DNA from: Stictocephala bisonia | Lineage: Eukaryota; Arthropoda; Insecta; Hemiptera; Membracidae | Direction: 5' to 3' | Length of the DNA stretch: 64,000 bases | NCBI GenBank assembly: GCA_035578905.1 | Contig: JAQJVL010000288.1 | Coordinates: 62,001 to 126,000, forward strand | Shown: positions 1-12,110 of the stretch, in pieces | Numbering within the stretch: the first letter of the stretch is position 1 | Layout: each line of letters opens with the position of its first letter | The notes under the pieces: model-generated | The model's database searches: none | The model's input: only the letters and a program-made list of their open reading frames with translations | What the model was told of the DNA's origin: nothing | Made by a program: the position numbers and the translations under genes

Positions 1-1465
1 GATTTTGAGTCTTTCCGTGCAAACAACGTTTTAACAATTTTGGATCTGACAAATCTTTTTAAACTGGCTTTATTACATTCATTACTTCTTCAGGTAGAGA
101 ATTTTTATGTTTATATTCTATATTTTGTTCTTGTGCCTTTTTATACTTACACCAAGACTTATTTCCAAAAGGACAAAGCTCGTATTGTGATTTTTCATCA
201 CTTGAAAGTTTGTGGTAAAACGTTGCTGAATACATCAACGCCATTCTTGTTTTTATTTTTTTTAACCATAAAAAGCAAGGAAAGTACCAAGTGTTTTCTT
301 AAACAGGATGAAATGGAGATTTTTTAAAGATAATAATAAAAAAAATTGAATTTTTTAACACCCGCCACGGCGTGCTCCCCTTAACAGCTCCATAACACCT
401 CTTGTTAACTGGTGTCGCTGGATGCTTCGAATTAACATTATCATGACCAGAAATATGGCTATACCGCAGTTCAAGTGATGACGCGTTGAATCCTCTAGTT
501 GAAAGTCTAAATAATTTAGTTTAATGATAAACACCACCTGTTGAACGAACTGAAATTAGTTCAACATGCAATTACCGTACTCTGACAAGATGTGGGACTC
601 AAGAAAGCCGCTTAAAATTTAAAAAAATACCTGCAACACGTGCTGTTTTAAAATGTCAAAAATTTAACTTTTCGTTGATATCATAATAGCTTTCAAATTT
701 GATCAGGGCAGTGTCAGTTTTATTTGTTAACCAAATGCAATTAAATGTAAACACGGCGCGGTCAGTTTATGTTACGTTGTACTTAATAACTGTGTATAAA
801 ATGATATAATGCAGAATTACTAAAGCGTTTAGAATTACTTGAAAACAATCGTCAGTAATCATCAATAAGGAAATGTCTTAGCTTGTACATTAGAAATATG
901 TTCAGTCAATGGCGCCAATTTAAACTCTAAAATATTGAATTAGTTTCTTCTTTACCCAATTTTTTTTCAGTGATATTTTACAGAGTTGTACGTCTAACTA
1001 ACGAAATTCCACTTATTGAGTATTTTTAATAAACGGTCGTTATCGTTGTTTGTAATTGTATCAGTTGTCCTAAATATCAATTGACCTTCTCTAATCTCTT
1101 TGACCTCCATTAGTCATTGCGATGTCTCTTTAAAACCAGTATTCTCTTTGCCTTATTATAAATGAAGAAATAAGATATATACTCATTTTCACACTTATAA
1201 GTTTTGGCTGTAGTTTGAAACCGAAACTAGCCTTATCTCTATTTCTGTCTATTCGTCTTTTTGTAACATTTGCGAATGTGTTTTCTTACCTTAACAGTGT
1301 CAAACGAGAGGACTATTTTCGGTCTATACATACATAGGTGATACATGATAGGTTTACAATACCGTACTCCCTTCCCGCGGTTTCCAAAGTTACCAAATTC
1401 TTGGGGTCTGATCGGCCGGTTACTATAGTAACACTGAATAAACAATCTCTTCATTTTTATTTTTT
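1..1465. other. AT-rich non-coding stretch
   Basis: I see no supported gene. The short open frames near 40-330 and 355-540 have no recognisable domain. A CAG|GTAGAG motif after a pyrimidine-rich run lies at 91-99, but the donor half is weak. Confidence 0.5.
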
Positions 1466-1467
1466 AT

Positions 1468-1838
1468 CATATTCATTCATAAGTAAGACGCCGATCGTAA
1501 AGATATGGGCGAATATGAGTGGCGAATGATTGTGGTCATTGTTACTAAGGTCGACTGTTCCTCAGAAAGAGCTGTTTATTATTAGCCCAATAGCCAGAGC
1601 AACTAAGAGACCTGCGGCTTTACATGGAATCCGAACCACGTAGTGTTGGTCTGATACTCATCTAACTGACAAGCCTGACACTTGGTTCTCTTCCCTCATC
1701 AATATTTGAACCTTGACTATCATCTAACTCATGACACATCATGGACACACCAGACTTCCTAGTAGTTTCTACGTCGATGGCAACCATTTAGCTGTCGCCG
1801 TGTCGGTATTAAGAGGAACGACACAGTATTACTATCGA
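1468..1838 (-). mobile_element. Composite SINE (family B), minus-strand copy
   Basis: The block starts with the common SINE 3' tail read in reverse (ATTCATTCATAAGTAAGACG, then GGGCGAATATGAGT). It continues through the module with AATAGCCCAATAGCCAG and ends near the TCGGTATTAAGAGG segment. The same order of blocks occurs at 47168-47615 (same strand) and at 23709-24145 and 31005-31350 (opposite strand). Repetition within the window is direct evidence of a dispersed element. The SINE assignment rests on its size of about 400 bp, the tRNA-like head seen in the 23.7-kb copy, and the A-rich tail. It is non-coding. Confidence 0.7.
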
Positions 1839-1839
1839 C

Positions 1840-2796
1840 TTTTGTCATAGTTCTTTAACCAATAAATTTTGACATTTCAGATTCAGATTGGGCATAGTAC
1901 CCTCCTTTTCTTAGTGAGGTATGGTATTCAGCTATTTCTTCCTAAGTTAAAAGGTATATATTTTTTTAGTGCAGTGTTTGAGAAGGGGTTTAACTTTTTT
2001 CTTTCCTTTATTTTGAGATTTATGCAATACAAATAAGTTTTTTTTAATGCAAAATCCCTATCGTAATTATTATACTTGTATCGAATCTTCGGTAATTTTC
2101 ATCTTATGACCAGTCATTTATAGCGAGGGCTACACTTTGATATAAAAGCAGGTCAGAAGCTGCGCCAAGAGCGAGGGATAGAGTAGCTGACTGTGCCAAC
2201 GTGTCTATTATCTGTCAATTAGAGCTCCGAGTTGTTATCCGACCATAGGGCAGCGCTGCTCAGTCCCTAGGGGCATTCTGACTCCAGGGGCTTTTAATTG
2301 GCCGAGTGTAGCGGGCTTTGGCCGTCACGTTAAAACCAACTTCACTAGTCGAACATACATTCTTACTTAACGCTCATTTTTACGTATTAAGTCCATTAAA
2401 GAGGTTTCCGTGATAGGCCCGAATTTTGGTAAACGTTTATGGCAATTGTTCCGTTTCATAGTTCACATGAACAACGTGTTACTCGAGAAGTGATGGCAAG
2501 TTAGTTATGACTATTTGTTTTGTAGCGTCACAATTGTTGTGTTTATGTCGATGTGTTGTTGGTGTTAGATATCTAAAGAATTCTCTTCTACTGAACCTTG
2601 CATAATTGAATTATCAAATTTACATGTCAACATCTGAACAAAAGATTGTCTCCGAACAGAGCAGAATTGGTATTTCATCATATAATACGGACAATTTCCG
2701 TACGGAAGAAGGAAAAGAAATACTACCGTAAAAAGAAGTAATGTTTCCAACCGATAGGGGCCCAAAACCACCATTGGCCTAACCGTTGCCTGTGCT
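1840..2796. other. Non-coding stretch with TATA-like site
   Basis: No gene is supported. TATAAAAGCAGG near 2140 is a good TATA-like string, followed by a stretch to about 2330 that is richer in G+C than its surroundings. It has no flanking open frame to promote. Confidence 0.35.
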
Positions 2797-3010
2797 ACCA
2801 CAGAAACAAACAGAGGTCGATCGCAGTGAACGCCTCAGTGGCTGATATAAAAGTATTACAACTAATTTACATCTTTATACATATGTAATTATAGTTACTA
2901 CGTTTATCTTTGTGGAGAAACTGACAAGGTGCTGGCCCTGCCATCAGCATGGCCAACTACTCGACACTCATTTAGCGCACCATTGAATGAGACCTCTGTC
3001 TCTTTCTTCT
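2797..3010. repeat. Dispersed repeat, copy 1 (partner at 7985-8300)
   Basis: Shared blocks include AAACAGAGGTCG, a CTCAGTGG segment, TCTTTATA, the GTTACTACGTTT region and AACTGACAAGGTGCTGG. They lie in the same order as at 7985-8300, on the same strand. The copies are diverged. I do not recognise the family and see no coding capacity. Confidence 0.55.
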
Positions 3011-4280
3011 TTGTGGTGTCACTTATTAAGCCACTTAATTAAGCCTCATTTCGTTGTTTTCAACATCAGTTGACTATGTTCAAAGTTTTTAAATAAAATC
3101 TTAACAATTATTTGAATAAATCAAACAGGTAATTTGTGAACTTAAATTGGACTAAACATTGCTATGAATTAAACGTAATTTATTGTTATATTCCTTTAAT
3201 TTGCTAGTCATTGTAAACTATTATGTATCGTTATTTCCGCATAGTTACATTAACACCTCCAGTTACATGTTCACCCAAGTACGTTGATAACGTTAAAACC
3301 TCTCCTGGCTGCTTGTAAACTTGACGAACAAAATAGTTGCAATGCCTAAAAGACATCCATACGGGAGTAAGTGGTTATTTAATATGACAGATGTCATGTT
3401 TTTCTTGAACGAATGATTATGATAAAAAGGTTCGAATAGTTTCCCAAAATGATTCTATTAGATGAAACATTTCTGCAACCGCACCAAACCAACTCTTCCG
3501 AAGTTTAAACAGTATTTTCTTTATATTAAGTAACAGAATAAGGAATGAAGTCCAAGACGCTGTCAAAAGTGGATAACTCATTTTCCGCAATTTCCCGAGT
3601 CCCCCGGTGGTTGTTAAAACTTTGCTGTTAGCATTTCTCTCTCTCGCAGATGAGGATTTCCATCGCCCGCCTCTTGTGTTTACTTTAATGTATGAATCTT
3701 CCTCCTCAACTTAAACTCAAATTAAGCTTTATTATGATTAAATACTGAACTTTTTTGTATGAAGGTTCTGTTTAAATTCGTTGCTGTTCTGTTTTCTATT
3801 CACGAATTGAAACTATATTTGAACTTGATCTGTTAATGTTACAACCACATAGGACTATTCCATAGTTGTAAGATCAGTTTCTGTTCTCTTATGTTACAGA
3901 ACCTATGCCTTTGAACTTTCGGACAAACTACCGTCCTTCAATACTTTTGTGGCAACATAGTTGGACATATTACAAATTATACTTTGAACAAAATTTTAAA
4001 ATTCATTTGAATCAGTTTTATAATTTTCCTTTTATAAGCAAAAGTTAAATTATGATTCAATGAATTTGACTCAGTCGTGTGCGGTGTCATTAATTTAAGA
4101 ATATTATTACAATGGTACAGTAAATTATTACAAATCAAATACCAGTCGAGTTGTAGTTACTTAGGATCAAAGGGAAGACGGTGCTTATCACGTTGTTGTT
4201 AAAATAGGACAGTAAGAACACCGTCAAGGAAGTTGACTGACTATCAAGGGCGGTGGTTTACGTTCTCGGTCCCTTTGTAT
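3011..4280. other. AT-rich non-coding stretch with isolated splice-acceptor-like site
   Basis: A strong acceptor-like string (TTTCTCTCTCTCGCAG) ends at 3649 and is followed at once by ATGAGG and a 12-codon open frame. No convincing donor or next exon follows, so this is not called as an exon. The rest is featureless. Confidence 0.3.
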
Positions 4281-4727
4281 AACGACGATGTACGTTACTG
4301 ATAACGATTCATCAGGATGGCGTCCATCAAATTGCTTTATACAACGGTGCCACGAAGGGAGGTTGCCGACAGTCGCGTGAGGTGTGGTCATGTAGCTGTT
4401 TTCTTATGTACAACGACGTTGTACGTTACTGATAACGATTCAGCAGGATGGCGTCCATCAAATATCTTTATACACATGCCAATGATATTACTATGGAGGG
4501 AGGTTGCCGACAGTCACGTGAGGTGGTGATCACGTAGCTGTTTCCTTCTGTACAACGACGATGTACGTTACTGATAACGATTCAGCAGGATGGCGTCCAT
4601 CAAATATCTTTATACACATGCCAATGATATTACTATGAAGGGAGGTTGCCGACAGTCACGTGAGGTGATGATCACGTAGCTGTTTCCTTCTGTACAACGA
4701 CGATGTACGTTACTGATAACGAAGCAT
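4281..4727. repeat. Tandem repeat, 142-bp unit, about 3 copies
   Basis: AACGACG followed by GTACGTTACTGATAACG recurs at 4281, 4412, 4554 and 4696. The first spacing is 131 bp and the next two are 142 bp, so the first unit is 11 bp short. Each unit also carries GGATGGCGTCCATCAAAT and GGGAGGTTGCCGACAGTC. The open frame over part of it (4317-4529) is a by-product of the repeat. Confidence 0.85.
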
Positions 4728-6624
4728 CAGGATGACATCCATACCGTATCCCAGTCACCGGATCTCAGCTACCGGAAAGATATGCTTCGTGCAGACATTC
4801 TCATGAAAACCTACACTGACATTCGGTGAATAATGTTTAGATGGTATCAATAGAATTTTGGTAAGGAAGGAAACACTGAAGGACATCCAATCAATTTTAT
4901 GATATCGTTTAAAAATATGAATCTAAGTTTGGATGAATTTGTAATTCCTGATTTAGGTTAAAGCATAGATGGAACGCAGCGTGCTGGTACCTGCAAACCC
5001 AAAATTCATTACCAAATTCTCATGCCACGAGTAAACTATGGTTCTAAATAAAGTGTAGTTAGTTAAATAACGTTTCATCTTCTTTAGTCTCTTCCGTCTT
5101 ACGTCAAGCCGAAATTAGTCGTGTCCCAATATCATGATTATCTGCACCAAGAATCGTGTGGAGCGAGGAAGCGCGTCGCTCACTATTCTCTGACGTGCTC
5201 ATTTATTTGTGTTCTCATCATCTCGGTCACTGGAATCCCAGAAGTTGAGAACATCCCTAGCTCTCAATTTCGCCCGCAACCTAAGGAAGATGAACCTACC
5301 AGACAGTACTTGACTTGGCGAACGTTTTTTGGTATAGAACGTTTAATAACGTCTCGCCAAATAAAAATATTTCATTTTTTAAAACTCAACTTTTTTATTG
5401 CCTGACAATAGATTGAAATATAAAAGTTCAATCCAGTGAAAAGAATGTCTTGCTTTGTCAGCGCGCCTTCAGCCGCGTAGATACAATACCTCCAATGCTT
5501 GCGTACACTGCGGTTATTGTCTAAAAGCAAAGTAGTACGGCGTTTCTAGTTTTCATTGCCGTCACTTAAGGAAGTTAGTTTAGATTTTTGTGAATTATCT
5601 CCAAAAATGAAATAAATAAGAATTATCGTCAAACAGGTCAAGTTAAAATAGACTTCGCTTCGTTCGGCCAATTAGAGTCATTGTTTTTCTAGAGACGTTA
5701 GCTCTTATTGGCCCATTTTACGGACGGCTTATGAGTACAGTTATTTTCAGCCATCCCTTAGAGAAAAAATACCGAATCAGTCATTCCTTACACTTAGAAA
5801 TATAAATAATGTAGACTGATGCCGAGATCTAGACTTCTGAACAGGTTAATCATTGATTGATAAGCAGAAGCAACCGAACGTAGTCGATGGAATAAATATT
5901 GTGTGTAATGTTATTATTGTTCTTTATGGATATTGATATTATTAGGCCCAAAAAGATTACATAATTTTGTAATTTTTTCTCAATTAAATCAATACATGAA
6001 ATTTGATTATGGTAAATATATAAAGAACCAGTTTACGTGTATAAAGTTGGCTGGGGTGGGTCAATGCCATCGTAAGTTATGGGCGGGTGGGTGGCAGGTG
6101 TTTGTCAAGTTTGATTGCAGTTTGTATACAGTTATAAATAATAAATAATTACGTAAAGTAACGCTACATTGATTAAAGATTAAGGTGCCAGTAAATTACT
6201 GAACTAATATAATTTTTAGTTTTAATAAAAATTTATTTTTTTTACTCTGGCCACATTACTAGAACCGTGATCGCGGATATTTCCAGGTTTTCTTGGTCAC
6301 TGCAAATAGTATTTTATAAAAAATAAATCTCATTATGTCATATTCGAAAACAAATAATGAATACCAACACTTTAAATTATCGAGTGTAAATTATACGTGT
6401 TAAATGTAGACAAACAGTTTTCTGATCATGATAATTCTAACAAATTAGTAATTAAAGTAATGTTATAATGAATGTGATAAGTATACATGTAAGTATTTAT
6501 AAAGTACATACAAGCATAAAGGTAATTATCATTTAGTGGCAAGATAAATTACATTTACTTTAAGCTTTTTAAATTAATTTCTTACTGAGCGGTTTTTATG
6601 AACTATATTAATAAAAAAAATTTT
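4728..6624. other. AT-rich non-coding stretch
   Basis: No gene is supported. The 94-codon frame at 5121-5405 begins at a GTG and resembles nothing I know. There is a G-rich patch at about 6048-6100. Confidence 0.45.
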
Positions 6625-6810
6625 GTTTCTATTCTTTATCAAAGATAAGTAATTATATATAAAGATGCAACAACAAATAACATGTTTTACAGATCTCCAG
6701 ACTTTATGTAAGGGGAAAGAACACGCTGCACGTAATGGTCTCACACACAGGATACTGTTCGCCTTTCTTTGAGAATTTGTCCTTATCAGTATATTGCTGT
6801 TACTACTGGT
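6625..6810 (+). repeat. Dispersed SINE-like tail (family E), truncated copy
   Basis: GTTTCTATTCTTTATCAAAG, the CAACAAATAACATGTTTTA segment, GGGGAAAGAACACGCTGCAC and a GTAATGGTCTCA block match 11931-12110 in order. The 12-kb copy has a tRNA-like head in front of this module and this copy does not, so it appears 5'-truncated. Confidence 0.6.
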
Positions 6811-6908
6811 TGGTTATTTTACGTATATCTCTCATCTCTCTACAAAGAAATGTCTTTTTTTTAATAACAAGATTTTTAAGTAGTATAAATAGCTTTGTAA
6901 TCGTTATG

Positions 6909-7050
6909 GAAAGTTCAAGGCTGAAGGTAAGGACTGTTGGGGAAGGTCACAGGAAGTTCAAGGCTGGAGGTAAGGACTATTTGGGGGGGTTTCAGGAAGT
7001 TCAAGGGTGGAAGTTAAGGTCTACTGGAGCAGGTTACTGGAAGTCAGAAA
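6909..7050. repeat. Degenerate 43-bp tandem repeat
   Basis: GTTCAAGG recurs at 6913, 6956 and 6999, each followed by GGAGGTAAGGACT-like sequence. That gives a 43-bp period with a little over three diverged units. Confidence 0.7.
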
Positions 7051-7984
7051 TCGCAGAGCAACAAATTGACTGCGTGATATCGTTACAACGATCGAATAAA
7101 TAAGAGAGGTTTGAAAAGATGTTCTATGAAAATCAATCTAATTTACATTGATTAATTAAATAGTACGTTGTATGGCAAATTATATGTAGGAAAGAACCAA
7201 CAGAAAGGTATTCAACTGAAACTGTTTATCTATTGACTTCTTTTACATACAGTAGACCAAACTTTAAAAAGGAAAATTAAAAATGTTGTAAAACTTGAAA
7301 AACCGTACATTTTCTTTGTTTCGCTTTGTACGTAACTGTTAAATACCAATGCAACTAAAGTCCTTGAAAACTATTAAAAATATTTTCAAATATATTTTAA
7401 AGAAACAGAAATTGTTTTTAATGTGAACTGCATATTACCTTGATCAATGTATTTTGAATAGCTTTTATCCCTCATGAGCTGAACCTTTAGTGCGTTATTG
7501 CTCTGTATTATTAACTGAATAGAAGTTGCTGGAATCACTCATCCGCACCGTTTAGGGGAATCGAGAAATCGATGACACGGGCCTTTCAACACAATGCACG
7601 CCCTTTCAATAACGCAATGCAATGGAACAGTGGAGTTCCGACAGAAGAGATCTCTGGGTAGCCGACCCTGGCGGAAGTTTCCCGTCAGACGGTAGGCCTA
7701 CACGTTGAACGGCTTAAACTTTATTTACGTCTGATAATATAGAAAACATTTCTAAAAACACAACTTTCTGAGAGCAAGAACTGGGTTGCTAACTGGGTTT
7801 TGATCATCCAAAATACATATTCACATTGAAACTAAAATGGAATCTTTTTCTTTATAAATGAGCTAACTTTTAAACATTTTCTATTCACACAAAAGAAGCG
7901 ACGTTTAATTTTTTATGAAAAGAAATGTAAAAAAAAAATAATAATAATTAGGCAATGGTATATAACGTTCAACTTTGTTCGGAG
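7051..7984. other. Non-coding stretch
   Basis: No gene seen. 7540-7710 is noticeably richer in G+C than its flanks, which may make it unique or regulatory DNA, but nothing identifies it. Confidence 0.35.
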
Positions 7985-8300
7985 TTGAGTAGATAACAAG
8001 AGGAATCGTTATCCGGCCAGTGATTCCTTTGTCAAACCACAGGGGAAAAGGAAACAGAGGTCGCTTTCGTATGGTCGCAACGAACGGCTCAGTGGTTGTT
8101 ATAAATAGATTACTACTAATCTATGTCTTTATAAATGTGTAGTAATGGTTACTATGTTTGTTCTTTAGTTTGGGAGGGGGTGGTATGAAAGGAACTGACA
8201 AGGTGCTGGACTTGTCAAACTGGAGAAATAACTTCTCGACATACTAAACACAACCTTACACAAGTAGCGAACTATCGGATGCGATCTCAGTTTATTTCTC
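7985..8300. repeat. Dispersed repeat, copy 2 (partner at 2797-3010)
   Basis: Same strand and block order as 2797-3010: AAACAGAGGTCG, GAACGGCTCAGTGG, TCTTTATAAATGTGTA, GGAACTGACAAGGTGCTGG. The family is unknown. Confidence 0.55.
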
Positions 8301-8470
8301 ATATCTGCTAGTCTGGTTTATCGAAATCTGACGTAATAAAAAAGAGGAAAACAAAAAACGTTGAGAGATACTCTCGCCTGTTGCCCTTCTTTCTGAAAAG
8401 GGGTTAGGAGCTTGTAGTTGTCTTTTACCTTTCATCAGACTATCCAACATTGCTTTTACACAACCGATTT

Positions 8471-8698
8471 GGGCGAGCCAGTGGCCAAGCGGTCCATGGT
8501 ATCAAGACTGTGAGCGGTAACGCAGGTTCGAATCCAGCCTATATAGGAACATTTTTCAATAATATTCACCTTATACTTTACCGGTCTCCTTCTTAATATG
8601 TCTGAATAATTCCTCGCACAGATCAATAGTCTTTGGGGAAAGGGCAGAGTAAGGTTAAGAAGGAGATGGGCATCTCCTTAAAAAAATCCTAAAAAACT
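8471..8698 (+). mobile_element. tRNA-derived SINE (family A, Leu/Ser-tRNA-like head)
   Basis: The head contains an A-box-like TGGCCAAGCGGTC and a B-box GGTTCGAATCC, the layout of a class-II tRNA such as tRNA-Leu or tRNA-Ser. The 5' and 3' acceptor ends do not pair, and the sequence runs on into a conserved non-tRNA body (TATTCACCTTATACT, then GGGCAGAGTAAGGTTAAGAAGG). It therefore reads as a Pol III-type SINE rather than a tRNA gene. Two further copies lie at 17011-17245 (same strand) and 11266-11492 (opposite strand). Confidence 0.85.
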
Positions 8699-8779
8699 GA
8701 GATGTATATAACAGATACTTATTACATACAATTACGTAACTGTAACTAAAGGCAAGAGTAATTATCATCAAATATCATT

Positions 8780-8945
8780 CTGTAACTGGAGCTGTTTGAC
8801 AAGTGACCTGCTGTTAATGTGGCACCGGACCTCTCAAGGAACTCAATCAGTTAATTGGGCCATTACCACAGATGTACAAACAGCCAGTTGATTATGTTAA
8901 TTACTGTTGACACGGACTCCCGCTACGTGCCCGGTATTATCTGGA
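8780..8945. promoter_or_regulatory. Possible regulatory block with homeodomain-like sites
   Basis: This stretch looks unlike the surrounding repeats and has several ATTA/TAAT cores (CAGTTAATTGGGCC, GTTAATTACTG). The motif density suggests but does not prove an enhancer-like element. No second copy was found in the window. Confidence 0.2.
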
Positions 8946-8987
8946 ATGACAGCAACCCTAGCACTTAGGTTAGGTTGAAATGTGACA

Positions 8988-9482
8988 TTAAGAGCCTACA
9001 TAGCTCTATGAAGCAGCTCTTCTGTGAACTACGACATTACGTTATTACAATAGTTTGGTGTTCCTCAAGGAAGCTGTTTCGTTCCACGAAAAATGCTAAA
9101 AACATGGGTTTATATTTCAACGATTCGGTTCGTAATAATGATCGTAACGTAACACTTAAAATGTCATTTGAAAGGTGAAGAACTCTCACAGTGGAACATT
9201 AAGTTGGTTTTTGTAAAAAAAATAGTATTTTTATAATTTTTCACAGTTAAATATCTAAAACTGTACGTGTAATTCTTCACTTATATTTTGTATGCATTTA
9301 ATTAAAAAATATCAATTTATTCTCCCTTAGATTATATATTATTAATACAGCGTTCACTATAGCTATACATGCCGTTTTAAATTAATTAAAATAGAACGGC
9401 ATGTTTTAGACAACTGACGATAAGATTGTATATGTCGATTTCCCAGCGGTGACTGGGCAGTTAAGGAAACAGCCACCTTTAA
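8988..9482. mobile_element. TTAA-type MITE, copy 1
   Basis: The block is bounded by TTAA on both sides (8988-8991 and 9479-9482). The inner ends are inverted-repeat-like: AGAGCC at the left, and GGCT- or GGTGG-like when the right end is read in reverse. The interior matches 60595-61122 in order: AACATGGGTTTATATTTCAA, a GATCGTA block, AGTTGGTTTTTGTAA, GTTCACTATA and TTTCCCAGCG. It has no coding capacity. The TTAA target site suggests piggyBac-like mobilisation, but the terminal repeats are too short to name the superfamily. Confidence 0.7.
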
Positions 9483-9586
9483 GTCTAGTGTCTTGCCTGA
9501 TGATATTTAAACGGTAAAATACATCCATAATAGGTTGATGATTTATCGTATATGTGGTGTTCTATTTTTAAAATGGGTTCAATAAA

Positions 9587-9593
<7 letters not shown>

Positions 9594-9654
<61 letters not shown>
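9594..9654. repeat. (TA)n microsatellite, about 60 bp
   Basis: An uninterrupted alternating TA run, directly visible. Confidence 0.97.
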
Positions 9655-9656
<2 letters not shown>

Positions 9657-10079
9657 CTATAAGTGAATATATTATTGGATTCATTATAATAGCCCTACTT
9701 AGTATGTTTACAGATGTGGACATATTTTTATTCATCGTTTTTACTAAAATATTGTTTATATATCCATTTTTTTAAAGTTATAAATACCATTTAGCCATAA
9801 ATTACGTATGCTTGTAGACGCTATAAAAATATTGATAGTTTGATTTTTTTGTATTATTACTTTTGTAATGTTTTAGAGTAGTTGGCATTAATATTGTGTT
9901 TTTAACGATCTATGCGTATATATATGCAATAAGAGTTTTATTTACAGGATTGCTTATTTACACCAGAGAATCGTAAATTATCCTTGTGTCAATATCTGTT
10001 TGTCGGTAACTCATCCTATGTGCTTTTTTACAAGTTGGTATAAAATTCCATTTTAGGACCCCCTGAACACAAAAATGTG

Positions 10080-10570
10080 GCTAAACAATTTTTTTTCTAT
10101 CCGTCTGTGTGTGCGTGCGCGCGCACTTAGCTGGAGACCAAACGGATGGAGATAGATTTTTACTAAATTTGGTTTGTTCGTGTATTCAGCCAACATCTTC
10201 AGACAGTTTTTTCACTTTTTTTTTACAATTTTGTTTTAATATTTGTATGGTCAAAACACATACAAACATGGAATTTTCTCAAAAATGGCTCTTAAAGATT
10301 TTGATTGAATTTTCAGGAAAGATGTGAATTACAATTTAAAACATTTAAATAAAAATCATTATTAAAATCCCTGTCTGTAATAGTTTTTTGATTTATAACA
10401 TTTCTTTTACGGTCAAAAACATTACAAAATGTAAATTTTCAAGCTTTCTTCTAACGATTTTCATTAAATTTTCAGTGAAGAAACAAATTACAATAAAATA
10501 TATTTTAGTTACCACCCCACTAAGTTGGGGCTGGAGGCCTAAGGCCGAAAGCCACAACTCAAGTTTTTGA
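10080..10570. repeat. Possible degraded Helitron-like interior
   Basis: GTGCGTGCGCGCGC is followed by GATTTTTACTAAATTTGG (10155-10172), which resembles GATTTTGATGAAATTTGG at 61642. From memory such a motif recurs in insect mobile DNA, including Helitrons. A short perfect-stem hairpin (CCCCACTAAGTTGGGG) lies near 10515. I see no clear ends, so this is a weak call. Confidence 0.3.
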
Positions 10571-10742
10571 AGGTTGTTTCTATAAATTCTAGCTATGTAT
10601 TAATTGAACAGCTGTTTTTAAAGAATATTTTTTTCCATACTTTTATTTAAATAAAATAAGTGTTTCGTAAGTTAATTCTTTAGAAATATAATTATTTGAA
10701 CATCTGTTTTTATTGTACTTTTTAAAAACAATCTGACACAAC

Positions 10743-11193
10743 AAAGGGAAGGGGAGAAAGTGCCTGCTAGTTACATGGCTACCAAAGGGAAGGGGAGAAA
10801 GTGCCTGCTAGTTACATGGCTACCAAAGGGAAGGGGAGAAAGTGCCTGCTAGTTACATGGCTACCAAAGGGAAGGGGAGAAAGTGCCTGCTAGTTACATG
10901 GCTACCAAAGGGAAGGGGAGAAAGTGCCTGCTAGTTACATGGCTACCAAAGGGAAGGGGAGAAAGTGCCTGCTAGTTACATGGCTACCAAAGGGAAGGAG
11001 AGAAAGTGCCTGCTAGTTACATGGCTACCAAAGGGAAGGGGAGAAAGTGCCTGCTAGTTACATGGCTACCAAAGGGAAGGGGAGAAAGTGCCTACTAGTT
11101 ACATGGCTACCAAAGGGAAGGGGAGGAAGTGCCTGCTAGTTACATGGCTACCAAAGGGAAGGGGAGAAAGTGCCTGCTAGTTACATGGCTACC
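10743..11193. repeat. 41-bp minisatellite, 11 near-identical copies
   Basis: The unit begins AAAGGGAAGGGGAGAAAGTG and ends with TTACATGGCTACC. Successive units start 41 bp apart and the total is 451 bp, which is exactly 11 units. Only a few single-base differences are visible, so the array is young or recently homogenised. Confidence 0.97.
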
Positions 11194-11265
11194 ATTTTAT
11201 TTTATTCAGATTATTTAATGACAGTTCATATTAGGACATACTAAAATTAAATTTACAAATCCAGA

Positions 11266-11492
11266 TTTTTTTAAGGAGAGGCCGATCTCCTTCTTAACCT
11301 TACTCTGGCCATTTCTCATAGCCTATTGATCTGTTTTAGAAACTTATTTAGACAGAGTAAGGAGGAATCGGTACAGTACAAAGTGAATGTTGCTGATAAA
11401 TCTTCCAGTCTAGGCCGGATTCGAACCGGCGCTATCTCTAACCCAAGCTCAAAGTACTGACGCCTTAGTTTACCTGGTCACCGGCTCACCCA
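11266..11492 (-). mobile_element. tRNA-derived SINE (family A), minus-strand copy
   Basis: Read in reverse it starts GGTGAGCCGGTGACC and carries the B-box GGTTCGAATCC and the same body as the 8.47-kb copy (TTCACTTTGTACTGTACCG, then AGAGTAAGGTTAAGAAGG). The 3' end is the GGAGATCGGCCTCTCC palindrome-like block. Confidence 0.85.
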
Positions 11493-11820
11493 AAATGAAT
11501 CATTACAAAATGTGCACTTCGTCGTTGTGAATCACATGTAACCAGATCTAAAAAAAGTTATTTGTAAAGGCTTATCAACAATTAATTTTATTAAAGATTC
11601 GTTCTCAAAAGACTTAATATCTTTCATCAAAAACATTTTTCACTAGGCATTTATTTAATAGTTTTATTTACAAACGAAGCTTTTAATTAGTGAAGACGTT
11701 CTTTATTATTGAAGTAGAAGAGGCTCTGAAAGACTATTTTGTCAAAGCAAGTAAGTTATAATATAATAATTTCAATTTTAATTATATGATTTTTTAACAA
11801 TATTTTTATATGTTTTATTT

Positions 11821-12110
11821 GGGAGTGCCCGTAGCTAAGGCGTTGGCTTGTTACGCAGTTGGTCTGGTTTCGATTCATGATGTGACCTTATGAAGTTTTT
11901 ACCCCTGTGTGGCACCCTGGTTTCGGAAGTTTGTTTCTATTATCTATCAAAGATAAATTATATATCAAGATAATAACAACAAATCCTATGTTTTAATGAG
12001 CTCTAGAATTTCAAATATAAAATGTACGGGGAAAGAAGGCGCTGCACGTAATGATCTCAACATTTGTTTGTTGCCTTTCTGTCTTTAAGGACACACATGT
12101 TGCTGTACTC
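11821..12110 (+). mobile_element. tRNA-headed SINE-like element (family E)
   Basis: The head GTGCCCGTAGCTAAGGCG with a B-box-like GGTTTCGATTC resembles a tRNA. After about 100 bp it runs into the module beginning TTTGTTTCTATTATCTATC, which also occurs alone at 6625-6810. There is no tRNA acceptor pairing. Confidence 0.6.

Noticed and set aside
5121..5405. 94-codon plus-strand gene with a hydrophobic segment
   Set aside because: It starts at GTG, has no domain, and no splice or promoter context was found.
8471..8540. tRNA-Leu/Ser gene (also considered at 17011 and at 11492 in reverse)
   Set aside because: The A and B boxes are present but the acceptor arms do not pair, and all three copies continue into the same non-tRNA body, so they are SINEs.
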